Shown piece after piece: positions 7,921-16,199 of a stretch of DNA of 64,000 nt. How positions within the stretch are numbered: position 1 is the stretch's first letter; the number at the start of each line of letters is the position of its first letter. This stretch comes from Streptomyces sp. NBC_00448 (lineage in GTDB: Bacteria > Actinomycetota > Actinomycetes > Streptomycetales > Streptomycetaceae), in contig NZ_CP107913.1 in the NCBI RefSeq assembly GCF_036014115.1, positions 4,759,001 to 4,823,000 on the forward strand. Reading direction: 5' to 3'. The position numbers and the translations under genes were made by a program. The notes below the pieces were generated by a model. It was not told the origin of the DNA. It worked only from the letters and a program-made list of their open reading frames with translations, and searched no databases.

Positions 7921-8880
7921 TCAGTCGGCCGGCCGAAATCGGGTCAGCACCGGGACAGCCGCCATGAACGCCCATGTGGTGAGGATGAACGGCCAGGTGA
8001 AGGTGTGGCCGCCGAACGTCTTGAAGATCGCCGTCAACGCCGCCGTGAGACTCGTGGTGACCGCGGCGGCGACGAGGGTGTACCCGCCGTTCCACACCGT
8101 CGCGGCGAGGAGGACCGCACCCATGGCGATGGCGACGAGGACGGCGTTGTAGCCGTAGATGCCGTTGGCGATGGACGACGCCGGCGCGCCCAGGGCCCAT
8201 GCGGCGAGGATGCCCACGACGCTGCCGGCCACCGTCCACAGCAGCACGCGGACTCCGGCGCAGGCCAGGCCGACCAGCATGATGAGGCCGACGTACCACT
8301 TGTCCACCAGGAAGACCTGCGACACGTTGGTGAAGAAGGCGTGCCACAGCTCGCTCCAGGACAGCGAGGTGCTTCCCGTGGTGCTGAAGCCCGAGGGGGC
8401 CGCGCCGTGCCAGACCCGGCTGAAGGACGACGCCCCGACCACCATGATCCCGGAGACCAGGCAGAACGGTGCGGTGAGCGCCGTGAGGCCGTACGGCTTG
8501 AACAGGACGGTGAGCGCGCCCATCAGCACGGTGCACATGATCGCGCCGACGACGGCGAGCGCGTAGGTGGACGTGTGGGCGCCCAGCGAGGTGACGAGGG
8601 CGACCCCGGTGAGGCATCCGCAGTAGCCCTGCAGACCGAGCGCGATGTTCGACCGGTCGACCCCGGCGAGATGGGCGGTGGCGGTCGACATCAGCGTGCC
8701 GATCGTCGCGAACAACCCGATCCGCCAGCCCGCGGCCCACAGCCCGGCCAGGATGAGCACGCCGGTCCAGATACAGGGTTGGAGATCGACCTGGCCCACA
8801 CCGCGCACGCTCGCGACGAGAAAACCGTGCGGCTGTTTTCTCTCGATCCTCCGGAGGAAATCGGGTTCTGCGATGGACAA
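7921..8880 (-). CDS. Urea transporter (UT/Yut family)
   Basis: An integral membrane protein of about 319 residues in the urea transporter family, with about ten hydrophobic segments. The family start pattern is seen as Val-Arg-Gly-Val-Gly-Gln-Val near residue 33, followed by Gly-Leu-Gln-Gly-Tyr-Cys-Gly-Cys-Leu-Thr-Gly-Val-Ala-Leu; its internal repeat recurs as Gly-Ile-Tyr-Gly-Tyr-Asn-Ala-Val-Leu-Val-Ala-Ile-Ala. It would bring urea in for the adjacent urease. The start is uncertain: the frame stays open to an ATG at 9111, but that would overlap the divergent crcB start; the TTG at 8880 fits family length better. The GTGs further in would cut the domain. Confidence 0.85.
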   Translation of the reverse strand: MSIAEPDFLRRIERKQPHGFLVASVRGVGQVDLQPCIWTGVLILAGLWAAGWRIGLFATIGTLMSTATAHLAGVDRSNIALGLQGYCGCLTGVALVTSLGAHTSTYALAVVGAIMCTVLMGALTVLFKPYGLTALTAPFCLVSGIMVVGASSFSRVWHGAAPSGFSTTGSTSLSWSELWHAFFTNVSQVFLVDKWYVGLIMLVGLACAGVRVLLWTVAGSVVGILAAWALGAPASSIANGIYGYNAVLVAIAMGAVLLAATVWNGGYTLVAAAVTTSLTAALTAIFKTFGGHTFTWPFILTTWAFMAAVPVLTRFRPAD

Positions 8881-9041
8881 GGGAAATCCCAGCGTCGGCG
8901 GAATACCGGAATACGACCGGGCATTCCGGAGGGAAGTGGGCGGGGACTGCGGGAGCAGCTTGGCAGAATCTTTACGTCGAATGGGCTGCCTGCTCGGAGC
9001 GGCCGCGGGATCACACCCGCTCGGACCAAAAACGCGTCGCC

Positions 9042-9057
9042 CCACGCGAAGGCGTGG
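9042..9057. other. Short hairpin in the urea transporter/crcB intergenic region
   Basis: A 6-bp perfect stem (CCACGC/GCGTGG) with a GAAG loop lies between the divergent urea transporter and crcB genes. It could be an operator or a 5' leader hairpin; the known fluoride riboswitch consensus was not recognised here. Confidence 0.35.
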
Positions 9058-9109
9058 CAAGTCGGCGGGAAGAACCTGCCAATGTGGCGGAATGCCGCAC
9101 AAGATCGCC

Positions 9110-9565
9110 ATGAGCCGCCGTGACCACCCGGACCACCACCCGGGAGCCCAGGTGCCGGTGGTGGCCGCCGTCGCGGTCGGCGGGGCCGCGGGCGCGTGCG
9201 CGCGGCTCGGCGCCGAACGGCTGTGGCCGGACTACCAGCCGCCGGACTTCCCCTGGACGATCCTGCTGGTCAACACGACGGGCTGCCTGCTGATGGGCAT
9301 CCTCATGGCGACCGTCAAGTTCGGGTTCCCGAACGCGCCCCGGCTGATCAGCCCGCTGCTCGGCACCGGGGTGCTCGGCGGCTTCACGTCGTTCTCCCAC
9401 TACACCGACAACGTGCGGCTGCTCTTCCACCGCGGGCAGCCCGGCTACGCGGTGGGGGACCTGCTGCTGACGCCGGCGGCTGCGCTGACCGCGGTGACAG
9501 TGGGCGCGCTCGGCACCCGGGCACTCCTGACCCGCGTGCGGGCCACGGGAGGTGGCGGGCGATGA
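9110..9565 (+). CDS. crcB: Fluoride channel subunit CrcB (first copy)
   Basis: About 151 residues with four hydrophobic segments. Family motifs are Leu-Val-Asn-Thr-Thr-Gly-Cys-Leu-Leu-Met-Gly in the second and Gly-Gly-Phe-Thr-Ser-Phe-Ser in the third segment. CrcB/Fluc dimers export fluoride ions; in Gram-positive bacteria two homologues are often encoded in tandem, as here. Start taken as ATG at 9110; an in-frame ATG at 9092 is possible and neither has a clear ribosome binding site. The stop overlaps the start of the second copy. Confidence 0.88.
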   Translation: MSRRDHPDHHPGAQVPVVAAVAVGGAAGACARLGAERLWPDYQPPDFPWTILLVNTTGCLLMGILMATVKFGFPNAPRLISPLLGTGVLGGFTSFSHYTDNVRLLFHRGQPGYAVGDLLLTPAAALTAVTVGALGTRALLTRVRATGGGGR

Positions 9566-9936
9566 CGGTGGCCGACTGGCTGCTCGTGGTGGCCGGCGCG
9601 CTCGTGGGCGCGCCGATCCGCTATCTGCTGGGCGCCGAGGCGAACCACCGCCTGTCCAGCGGTTTCCCGCTGGGCACCTTCGCCGCCAACTCCGCCGCCG
9701 CGCTGCTGCTCGGCTACGTGGTGCGCACCGGCATGGGCGCCCACCTCACCCCCGAACGCACCTACCTGCTCGGCGCGGGCTTCTGCGGCGCGCTGTCCAC
9801 GTGGTCGACGTTCTCGTACGAGCTGCTGACGCTCACCTCCAAGCGTCGACTGGTCACCGCGGCGGCCTACCTGCTGCTCACCGTGGGGACGGGCGTGGGG
9901 CTGTCCTTCGCCGGGGCGGCGGCCGCGGCGTTCTGA
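9562..9936 (+). CDS. crcB: Fluoride channel subunit CrcB (second copy)
   Basis: A 124-residue paralogue of the preceding gene with Phe-Ala-Ala-Asn-Ser-Ala-Ala-Ala-Leu-Leu-Leu-Gly and Gly-Ala-Leu-Ser-Thr-Trp-Ser-Thr-Phe-Ser, the pore motifs of Fluc channels. The ATG overlaps the upstream stop (ATGA), preceded by GGGAGG at 9547-9552, so the two subunits are probably made together and may act as a heterodimer. It is followed by the oppositely oriented ABC permease gene. Confidence 0.92.
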   Translation: MTVADWLLVVAGALVGAPIRYLLGAEANHRLSSGFPLGTFAANSAAALLLGYVVRTGMGAHLTPERTYLLGAGFCGALSTWSTFSYELLTLTSKRRLVTAAAYLLLTVGTGVGLSFAGAAAAAF

Positions 9937-10028
9937 GGACGGGGGCGGGCGCGGGTCGGAGGAGCTTACGGGCGCGGCTCGGAGGGGGTACGGGCGCGGG
10001 TCGGCGGCCCGGAAGGGGCGCCGCGACG

Positions 10029-10892
10029 TCATACCGCCCTGCGGTAGAGCCACACGCCGAGCGGCGCGAAGACCGCGACGATGCCCGCGTCCCAGGCGAG
10101 CGCCTGCCAGACGTCGTTGACGGTCGGCCCGCCGAGCACCAGGGCGCGGACCGCCTCGGCGGTACGGGACACCGGCTGGTGCTGGGCGAACGCCTGGAGC
10201 CAGCCGGGCATGGTGTTGACCGGGATGAAGGCCGCGGAGGCGAAGACCAGCGGGGCGAGGACGGGAAAGGCCGCGGCCTGTGCGGTCTCCGGGTCGCCGA
10301 CCGCCATGCCGACCACCGCGAAGATCCAGGACATCGCGAACCCGAAGGCCAGCACCAGCAGGATTCCGCAGAGGAAGGCCGGCACCCCGGCGTGGATGCG
10401 GAAGCCGATGGCGAAGCCCACCGCCGTCATCAGCGCCACGACGAAGACGTTCCGCACCAGGTCCGCCAGGGTCCGGCCGACCAGCACCGCCGATCTGGCC
10501 ATCGGCAGCGACCGGAACCGCTCCATCAGCCCGGTCTGCATGTCCGTGGCCAGGCCGATCGCGGTGTTCATGGCGCCGAAGACGGCGGTCTGCACGAAGA
10601 TGCCCGGGATCAGGAAGTCGACGTAGCTGACCCCGTGCAGCGCGGGGGAGACGACCCCGCCGAAGACGTAGCGGAACATCAGCACGAAGACCAGCGGCTG
10701 GATGGTGGAGAACACCAGCAGCCGGGGCACCCGGCGCAGCCCGATCAGGTTCCGCCAGGCGACCGCCAGGCCGTCCTGGGCGGTGCGGGTCAGGCGCGAC
10801 AGCGGCCGGCTGGGCGGGCCGGGCGACAGGGCGCCGCCGGTGTCCGCCTCTCCGCGGCCGGCGTAGCGGCGCAAGGCGGCGGCCCCGGTCAC
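10029..10892 (-). CDS. ABC-2 type permease, DrrB-like
   Basis: A 287-residue ABC-2 family permease with about six membrane segments after a 35-residue cytoplasmic start. The segment Leu-Ile-Pro-Gly-Ile-Phe-Val-Gln-Thr and Gly-Leu-Met-Glu-Arg-Phe-Arg-Ser-Leu-Pro-Met-Ala-Arg-Ser are characteristic of DrrB/NodJ-type exporters of drugs or lipids. GTG start overlaps the stop of the ATPase gene by four bases, so the two form one exporter. The substrate cannot be told from sequence. Confidence 0.9.
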   Translation of the reverse strand: MTGAAALRRYAGRGEADTGGALSPGPPSRPLSRLTRTAQDGLAVAWRNLIGLRRVPRLLVFSTIQPLVFVLMFRYVFGGVVSPALHGVSYVDFLIPGIFVQTAVFGAMNTAIGLATDMQTGLMERFRSLPMARSAVLVGRTLADLVRNVFVVALMTAVGFAIGFRIHAGVPAFLCGILLVLAFGFAMSWIFAVVGMAVGDPETAQAAAFPVLAPLVFASAAFIPVNTMPGWLQAFAQHQPVSRTAEAVRALVLGGPTVNDVWQALAWDAGIVAVFAPLGVWLYRRAV

Positions 10893-12001
10893 GACGCCGC
10901 GCCCGCGGAGGAGGCGCCGCCGCCGGGAGGCGGACCCCCGCGAGGCTCGTCGCCGCGGGGAGGATCGTCGCCGCGAGACCCACCGCCGTCGGACGACGGA
11001 TCACCGTCGACGGGCGGGTCCGCGCCTTCCGAGGGCGACGCGGGACCGCTGAGGTGCCCGGTCAACTGCAGGAAGACATCGTCGAGGCTGGGTTCCCTGA
11101 CCGCGACGGCGGCGGGCACCAGGTCGCGCTCGTCCAGCGTGCGCAGCACCCCGAGCAGCGGCCGGGACCCTTCCCGCGAGACCAGCCGGAGCCGTACGCC
11201 GTCGATGTCGGGCGGCTCGGGCACCCGGTCGCGCAGCGCCTCCGCGGCCCGAACGGCCCGGCCGGGCTCGCCCATGTCGAGCTCGATGACCGTGTTGCCC
11301 AGGTCGGCCTTGAGCAGCGCGGGGGTGCCGTCGGCGATGGCCCGGCCGTGGTCGATGACGACGACACGTTCGGCGAGTTGGTCCGCCTCCTCCAGGTACT
11401 GGGTGGTCAGCAGCACGGTCGTCCCGTCGGCCACCAGCTGGCGGATCATCTCCCACAGCGCGATACGGCTCTGCGGGTCGAGGCCGGTGGTCGGCTCGTC
11501 GAGGAAGAGCACCGGCGGGTCGGGGACGAGCGCGGCGGCGACGTCCAGCCGCCGGCGCATACCGCCGGAGTAGGTGCGCGCGGGGCGGTCGCCGGCCGCG
11601 GTCAGGTCGAAGCGCTCCAGCAGTTCGCCCGCGCGCCGCTTGATCCGGGAGCGGCGGACGTGGGTGAGGCGGCCGATCAGCCGCAGGTTCTCCCGGCCGG
11701 TGAGGTTCTTGTCCACCGCCGCGTACTGCCCGGCCAGCCCGATCAGGTTCCGGACGGTGACGGCTTCGCTGACGACATCGTGCCCCAGCACCTCGGCGCG
11801 CCCGCTGCTGGGGCGCACGATCGTGGTCAGGATGCGGATCGCGGTGCTCTTGCCCGCTCCGTTGGGGCCCAGCAGGCCGAAAACGGTGCCGGGCTCGACG
11901 TCGAAGTCCACGGAGTCCAGTGCCTGGACGGAACCGAACTGCTTGCTGAGGCCGGAGACGCTGATGGCTGCCTGGTCCACGGGACCACCTCGATCGGGCA
12001 T
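10889..12001 (-). CDS. ABC transporter ATP-binding protein, DrrA-like
   Basis: A 370-residue ATPase with Walker A Gly-Pro-Asn-Gly-Ala-Gly-Lys-Ser-Thr near residue 45, signature Tyr-Ser-Gly-Gly-Met-Arg-Arg-Arg-Leu-Asp, and Walker B Val-Leu-Phe-Leu-Asp-Glu-Pro-Thr. It carries the DrrA-type C-terminal domain, followed by about 50 residues rich in Gly, Pro, Asp and Ser that is not part of the family core. The ATG at 12001 was chosen because the nucleotide-binding domain begins about 13 residues later. It powers the downstream permease; daunorubicin-type drug export is the family precedent. Confidence 0.92.
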   Translation of the reverse strand: MPDRGGPVDQAAISVSGLSKQFGSVQALDSVDFDVEPGTVFGLLGPNGAGKSTAIRILTTIVRPSSGRAEVLGHDVVSEAVTVRNLIGLAGQYAAVDKNLTGRENLRLIGRLTHVRRSRIKRRAGELLERFDLTAAGDRPARTYSGGMRRRLDVAAALVPDPPVLFLDEPTTGLDPQSRIALWEMIRQLVADGTTVLLTTQYLEEADQLAERVVVIDHGRAIADGTPALLKADLGNTVIELDMGEPGRAVRAAEALRDRVPEPPDIDGVRLRLVSREGSRPLLGVLRTLDERDLVPAAVAVREPSLDDVFLQLTGHLSGPASPSEGADPPVDGDPSSDGGGSRGDDPPRGDEPRGGPPPGGGASSAGAAS

Positions 12002-12239
12002 AGCGGAACTGCCTCCACCTCCATTCTTGCTCCGGGCGGGCAGGACCGCAGAGGGGCGGCGGACCGGGCGGGGCGGCCTGGACGGCGCCCGGCCCCGGGT
12101 GCTCGGCCCTCCGGCGGCTACGCGGACGGGGTGACGGTGGCGAGCGGGCTCCCGTCGCTCTCCGTGGTACGGCAGGTGCAGCGCGTGCGGGGCGCCGCGA
12201 ACCGGCGGGCCCTTCTGGTCACGGCCCACGGCCCACGGC

Positions 12240-12974
12240 TCACCGCAACGAGCGCGGCGACGCGGCCCGGGGCAGCGGGAGGGCGAGGCCGTCCGGGTCG
12301 CCGGGGTGGCGAGCGAAGGCAGCGGCCATCTCGGCCGGCACGGGTGCGAGGCCGAGCAGGGCGGCGGCACCGAGGGCCGCGAAGCGGTGCCACGCCCGCA
12401 TCCGGCGGAGCATCGCGTGGTCGCCGCCGGGCAGTTCGTACCGGGCCACCTGGGCGCCGGCCGCGCGGGCATCGGCCGCCATGCGCAGCGACTCGGCGGG
12501 CGAGGTGACGCGGTCGGCGGTGGCGTGCGCGAAGACCAGGCGACGGTGGGCGAGTTGGGCGACGGGTTCGCCCGGCGGGCACCAGGGCGCGAGGGCGACC
12601 ACGCCGGCCACGTCCGCGGCGCCGGCCGCACGCAGCGCGGCCCGCCCGCCCATGGAGTGGCCGATCAGCACGGTCGGCGCTCCGCCGGTCAGCGCCGCCA
12701 GCCGCTCGACCGCCTCGGCGGCGTCCCGCGCGGCGTCGGCCCGCCCGCCGTTCCAACCCCGGTACCGGTAGCGGACCTCGGCGACGGCCACGCCCCGGCC
12801 CCCGGCGGCCCGGGCCACGGCGGTGGCGAACGGCCGCATCCGCAGGGCGGGGACGTTCAGCCGGGACGGCGCGCGGGTGTCCCGCTCGTAGCCGCCGTGC
12901 AGCAGCAGGGCCGCCCCGACGGCCGCCGGAGGCAACCGCCGTATCACGAGCCGCTCTTCGCCCCGCTCCGTCAC
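12240..12974 (-). CDS. Alpha/beta hydrolase
   Basis: A 244-residue alpha/beta hydrolase. The oxyanion region Leu-Leu-His-Gly-Gly-Tyr follows the first strand, the nucleophile elbow is Gly-His-Ser-Met-Gly-Gly, and acid and base candidates are Asp in Ala-Thr-Ala-Asp-Arg-Val-Thr and His in Gly-Gly-Asp-His-Ala-Met. GTG start at 12974 is the likely start; the frame extends further upstream without homology. Substrate unknown; it stands alone between the exporter genes and the divergent DD-peptidase. Confidence 0.85.
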   Translation of the reverse strand: MTERGEERLVIRRLPPAAVGAALLLHGGYERDTRAPSRLNVPALRMRPFATAVARAAGGRGVAVAEVRYRYRGWNGGRADAARDAAEAVERLAALTGGAPTVLIGHSMGGRAALRAAGAADVAGVVALAPWCPPGEPVAQLAHRRLVFAHATADRVTSPAESLRMAADARAAGAQVARYELPGGDHAMLRRMRAWHRFAALGAAALLGLAPVPAEMAAAFARHPGDPDGLALPLPRAASPRSLR

Positions 12975-13183
12975 GCCCACCCTCCTCACCGCACCCGTCG
13001 CGCGCCGCGAACCGCGGGGCCACCGCAGGAGTCTGCCGTACCCGCGGAAACCCGGCCCCCCGGGTACCAATCAAACGGAATATCAGAAAATATTGCCTGC
13101 GAGGACGCACCGTTGGGCCTCGCCCAACGTCTCTCCTCAGAGCGGCACTTCCGCACGCCGCCCCACGAACATCTGGAGCAGTA

Positions 13184-14161
13184 GTGAGAACCGACATCAG
13201 CGGCATCCGCCGGGTCTCGGCCGCGGCGGTCACCGCCGCCGCCCTCCTCGCGGCGGGCGCGCTCGCCGCCCCCGCGGCCCAGGCCACCCCGCAGGCCGCG
13301 CCCGCCACCGCGAAGAGCGCCGCGACCACCGCGGCCAAGACCGCCACGGCAGCCAAGACCGCCGCGAAGGCCGCGCCCAAGGCTCCGTCGATCGTCGCCA
13401 AGGGCGGCTACGTCATGAACAACGGCACCGGCGCCACCCTCTTCACCAAGGCCGCCGACACCCGCCGCTCCACCGGCTCGACCACCAAGATCATGACCGC
13501 CCGGGTGGTCCTGGCCAACAAGCACCTCAACCTGGACGCCAAGGTGACCGTGCAGAAGGCGTACAGCGACTACATCGTCTCCAAGGGCGCGTCGTCCGCG
13601 CACCTGATCGTCGGGGACAAGATCACCGTCCGGCAGCTGCTCTACGGTCTGATGCTGCCGTCCGGCTGCGACGCCGCCTACGCGCTCGCCGACAAGTTCG
13701 GCACCGGCTCCACCCGGGCCGCCCGGGTGAAGTCCTTCATCGGCACGATGAACTCCACCGCCAAGTCGCTCGGTCTGAAGAACACCCACTTCGACTCCTT
13801 CGACGGCATAGGCAACGGCAAGAACTACTCGACGCCGCGCGACCTGACGAAGCTCGCGAGCAACGCGATGAAGTACTCGACCTTCCGCACGGTCGTGAAG
13901 ACCAAGTCGACCAAGCAGAAGGTCACCACCAAGTCCGGCGGCTACCGCTACATGTCCTGGACCAACACCAACACCCTGCTGGGCACCTACTCCGGCACCA
14001 TCGGCGTCAAGACCGGCTCGGGCCCCGAGGCCGGCTACTGCCTCGTCTTCGCCGCCACCCGCGGCAAGAAGACCGTGATCGGCACGGTGCTCTCCTCCTC
14101 CTCGGTGTCCGCGCGCACCTCGGACGCGAAGAAGCTGATGGACTACGCCTTCAAGAAGTGA
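13184..14161 (+). CDS. D-alanyl-D-alanine peptidase, Streptomyces K15 type (S11)
   Basis: A 325-residue secreted penicillin-binding protein. Residues 1-34 form a signal peptide ending near Ala-Gln-Ala, followed by a 35-residue Ala/Lys/Thr linker. Active-site motifs are Ser99-Thr-Thr-Lys102, Ser160-Gly-Cys162 and Lys276-Thr-Gly278. Ser-Gly-Cys in place of the usual Ser-X-Asn is the hallmark of the Streptomyces K15 DD-transpeptidase, so cross-linking rather than pure carboxypeptidase activity is likely. GTG start with GGAG eight bases upstream. An AT-rich stretch at 13075-13105 may hold the promoter. Confidence 0.93.
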   Translation: MRTDISGIRRVSAAAVTAAALLAAGALAAPAAQATPQAAPATAKSAATTAAKTATAAKTAAKAAPKAPSIVAKGGYVMNNGTGATLFTKAADTRRSTGSTTKIMTARVVLANKHLNLDAKVTVQKAYSDYIVSKGASSAHLIVGDKITVRQLLYGLMLPSGCDAAYALADKFGTGSTRAARVKSFIGTMNSTAKSLGLKNTHFDSFDGIGNGKNYSTPRDLTKLASNAMKYSTFRTVVKTKSTKQKVTTKSGGYRYMSWTNTNTLLGTYSGTIGVKTGSGPEAGYCLVFAATRGKKTVIGTVLSSSSVSARTSDAKKLMDYAFKK

Positions 14162-14203
14162 CCTGACCCGGCCCGACCCGAACCGAGCCGAACCGGCGGA
14201 CCG

Positions 14204-15049
14204 TCACTTCAGCAGATGCGCGAAGACGACCGTGTTCCCGTCGTAGCCGTGCGTGCGGGCGTTCCAGTCGCCGCACGTGATCAGGCGCAGCTCGGGGTCG
14301 GACGTGTTTCCGTACACGTCGAGGGTCGGGAAGGTCCTCTTCTCGTACGAGCGGAGCGCGTCGATCGTGAAGACAGCCGTCTTGCGGTCGGCGCGGGTCA
14401 CCGTGATCCGCTCGTGCGGGCGGAGCGCGCCGAGCCGGTAGAAGACCGCCGGGCCGGTGGCGTACGAGTCCACGTGGCCGAGGATGACGGACGGGCCGAC
14501 CTGGCCGGGCGCCGGCGAGTTGCGGTACCAGCCGGCCTGGAGCGGCTTGCCCGGCACCTCCAGGGTGCCGTTCTTGTTCAGGCCCAGGTCGAGCAGGTCG
14601 GAGTGGACGCCGATCGCGGGGATGTCCAGTCCGGTCGGGCGGGACGCGGGCAGCGCGCCGCCGGCGGCCGGGGTGCCGGCGGCGGTGGTCGGCGCGGGCA
14701 CTCCCGAGGCGGTCACGTGCGGCATGCCGGGCATCCCCGGCATGGTGCCGGCGGCGGCCGGGCCCGCCTGCGGCGGCGGCTTCGCACCGCCACCGGCGCC
14801 GGCCAGGATCACCGTCACGCCGGTGGCGACGCAGGCCACCGCGAAGGCGACCAGCAAGGCCGCCGTACGGCGCGAGTTCCGCGTACGCCCCGGGCCCGCG
14901 TCCTCGACTTCCTTGTGAGCGGGGCCGATCGGGTCGTCCGGGCCGGCCGGAGCGCCGGGGCCCGCGGACGCCGGACCGTCCGGACCTTCCGGACGGCCGG
15001 CGCGCGCGGGGTCCGCGGAGCCCGCCGCTCCCGCCGGGTCGTCGTTCAT
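14204..15049 (-). CDS. Class F sortase
   Basis: A 281-residue membrane-anchored transpeptidase: a Gly/Pro/Asp-rich cytoplasmic start, one membrane segment at residues 62-84, a Pro/Gly/Met linker and a C-terminal sortase barrel. Catalytic candidates are His192 in Leu-Gly-His-Val-Asp, Cys259 in Leu-Ile-Thr-Cys-Gly and Arg265. The ATG overlaps the stop of the upstream CHRD-like surface protein (ATGA), so the enzyme and a likely substrate are produced together. Class F sortases are common in actinobacteria and their substrates are poorly known. Confidence 0.88.
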   Translation of the reverse strand: MNDDPAGAAGSADPARAGRPEGPDGPASAGPGAPAGPDDPIGPAHKEVEDAGPGRTRNSRRTAALLVAFAVACVATGVTVILAGAGGGAKPPPQAGPAAAGTMPGMPGMPHVTASGVPAPTTAAGTPAAGGALPASRPTGLDIPAIGVHSDLLDLGLNKNGTLEVPGKPLQAGWYRNSPAPGQVGPSVILGHVDSYATGPAVFYRLGALRPHERITVTRADRKTAVFTIDALRSYEKRTFPTLDVYGNTSDPELRLITCGDWNARTHGYDGNTVVFAHLLK

Positions 15050-15846
15050 CGGCCCGCGGTGTTCCGGCGGCGCAGCGCGTAGCCGCCGACCCCGAGGCCG
15101 AGCAGGGCCGCGGCGCTGCCGCCGGCGACCATCCCCGTGTCGGTGCGGCCGTGCTGGGTGGCGCCGTCGCCGGTGTCCGCGCCACCGCCGGGCATCGTGG
15201 TCATCTGCGAGGTCGTGAACGCGCCGCACAGCGCCGGGTCGGTGGCCTCCGCGGGCAGCGACTTGTCCAGTTCGCTGGCTCCGAGCACGTCGTCGTACGT
15301 GCCGTTGCCGTTGTAGTCGATGCCGTGGACGACCAGAACCGCCTTGCCGGACTTCAGGTTGGCCGCGACGTCGTCGCTGACCTCCAGCGTGCGGCTGTAG
15401 TGGACGGTCGAGCCGGACGGGAAACGGGTGACGGCCAGCGCGCTCTTGGCCGAACTGTCGCCGCTGGTGGTCAGCGACGTGCCGATCATGCCGTAGTCCT
15501 TCATCGCGTCGGCGACGTCGGTGGAGCTGTGCCCGTTGTGCTGCTTGGCCTCGCTCGGCTTCGGGCAGACCCCGCCGCCGTCCACGTGGAGGTGCATCGC
15601 GTGCCGGGAGGCGCCGCCGACCAGTCCGGACGCGGTCACGGTGATCTTCGCGGTGTTGCCGGAGAGTTGGACCATCGCGGTGCCGCTGCCGGTCACGTGG
15701 TTGGCGGTGACCGGGTCCAGCGTCGCCTGGTAGCTCACCCACGGGACGTCGGGCGAGGCGGGCGCCGCCCACGCCGCCGCCGGGAGTGCCAGCGGGACCG
15801 CGGCCACCGCTATCGCCGTCAGTACGCGTGCGCTGGTGTGCTGCAT
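15046..15846 (-). CDS. Secreted CHRD-like surface protein with C-terminal anchor
   Basis: A 266-residue exported protein. A signal peptide covers residues 1-28 (cleavage near Ala-Trp-Ala-Ala-Pro). The mature part resembles a CHRD domain: repeated beta strands, Ala-Met-His-Leu-His-Val-Asp, and an Asp-Tyr-Asn-Gly-Asn-Gly calcium-loop-like segment. The C-terminus has Thr-Asp-Thr-Gly, then about 18 hydrophobic residues, then Arg-Arg-Arg, the plan of a sortase sorting signal but without LPxTG or LAxTG. The coupled class F sortase directly downstream makes it the obvious candidate substrate (inference). ATG at 15846. Confidence 0.8.
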   Translation of the reverse strand: MQHTSARVLTAIAVAAVPLALPAAAWAAPASPDVPWVSYQATLDPVTANHVTGSGTAMVQLSGNTAKITVTASGLVGGASRHAMHLHVDGGGVCPKPSEAKQHNGHSSTDVADAMKDYGMIGTSLTTSGDSSAKSALAVTRFPSGSTVHYSRTLEVSDDVAANLKSGKAVLVVHGIDYNGNGTYDDVLGASELDKSLPAEATDPALCGAFTTSQMTTMPGGGADTGDGATQHGRTDTGMVAGGSAAALLGLGVGGYALRRRNTAGR

Positions 15847-16199
15847 GGTGTGTCCTTCGCTCGGGCCGGAACCACCGGGCCGGCTGCGCACCGGCGCGCT
15901 GGGTGGAGGGACTCTCCACCCAGCCATTCGGAGCGGTGTGCTCCGCGGGTTGGTCCGTATGTGCGAAGCGCGGTCCCGGCGGGACCCGTGGAACCGGGCC
16001 CCTGGGGCGAGTTGACGAGCCACCGGCCGGTGGCCGGTCTCCCGAGCGATCCCCCTGCCGCCACGGGGAGGCGCCACCGGGCAACCCGCGGGGCCCTCGA
16101 CACCGAACAACGCCATGGAAGTCGGTCCGGACGGCGCGGCCGGGGCATACACACACCGGCGGGCCGTTCGCGAGGAGACGAGGAGAGAGGAGGGACGCC
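15847..16199. other. Divergent intergenic region
   Basis: 353 bases between the surface protein (minus) and a membrane protein (plus). No gene supported. It should hold both promoters; a perfect 11-bp inverted repeat sits 52-78 bases upstream of the minus-strand gene, and a GAGGAGAGAGGAGG purine run next to the plus-strand start. Confidence 0.6.
15898..15924. promoter_or_regulatory. 11-bp perfect inverted repeat, possible operator
   Basis: GCTGGGTGGAG (15898-15908) and CTCCACCCAGC (15914-15924) are perfect complements around a 5-base spacer, upstream of the CHRD/sortase pair. Position and length fit a dimeric repressor site; a leader hairpin is the alternative. Confidence 0.55.

Noticed and set aside
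8881..9109. Upstream extension of the urea transporter to an ATG at 9111
   Set aside because: Would overlap the divergent crcB start, and the extra 77 residues are not like the family; the later start is preferred.
12002..12631. N-terminal extension of the DrrA-like ATPase
   Set aside because: The frame stays open upstream but covers the hydrolase gene antisense; the nucleotide-binding domain starts just after 12001.
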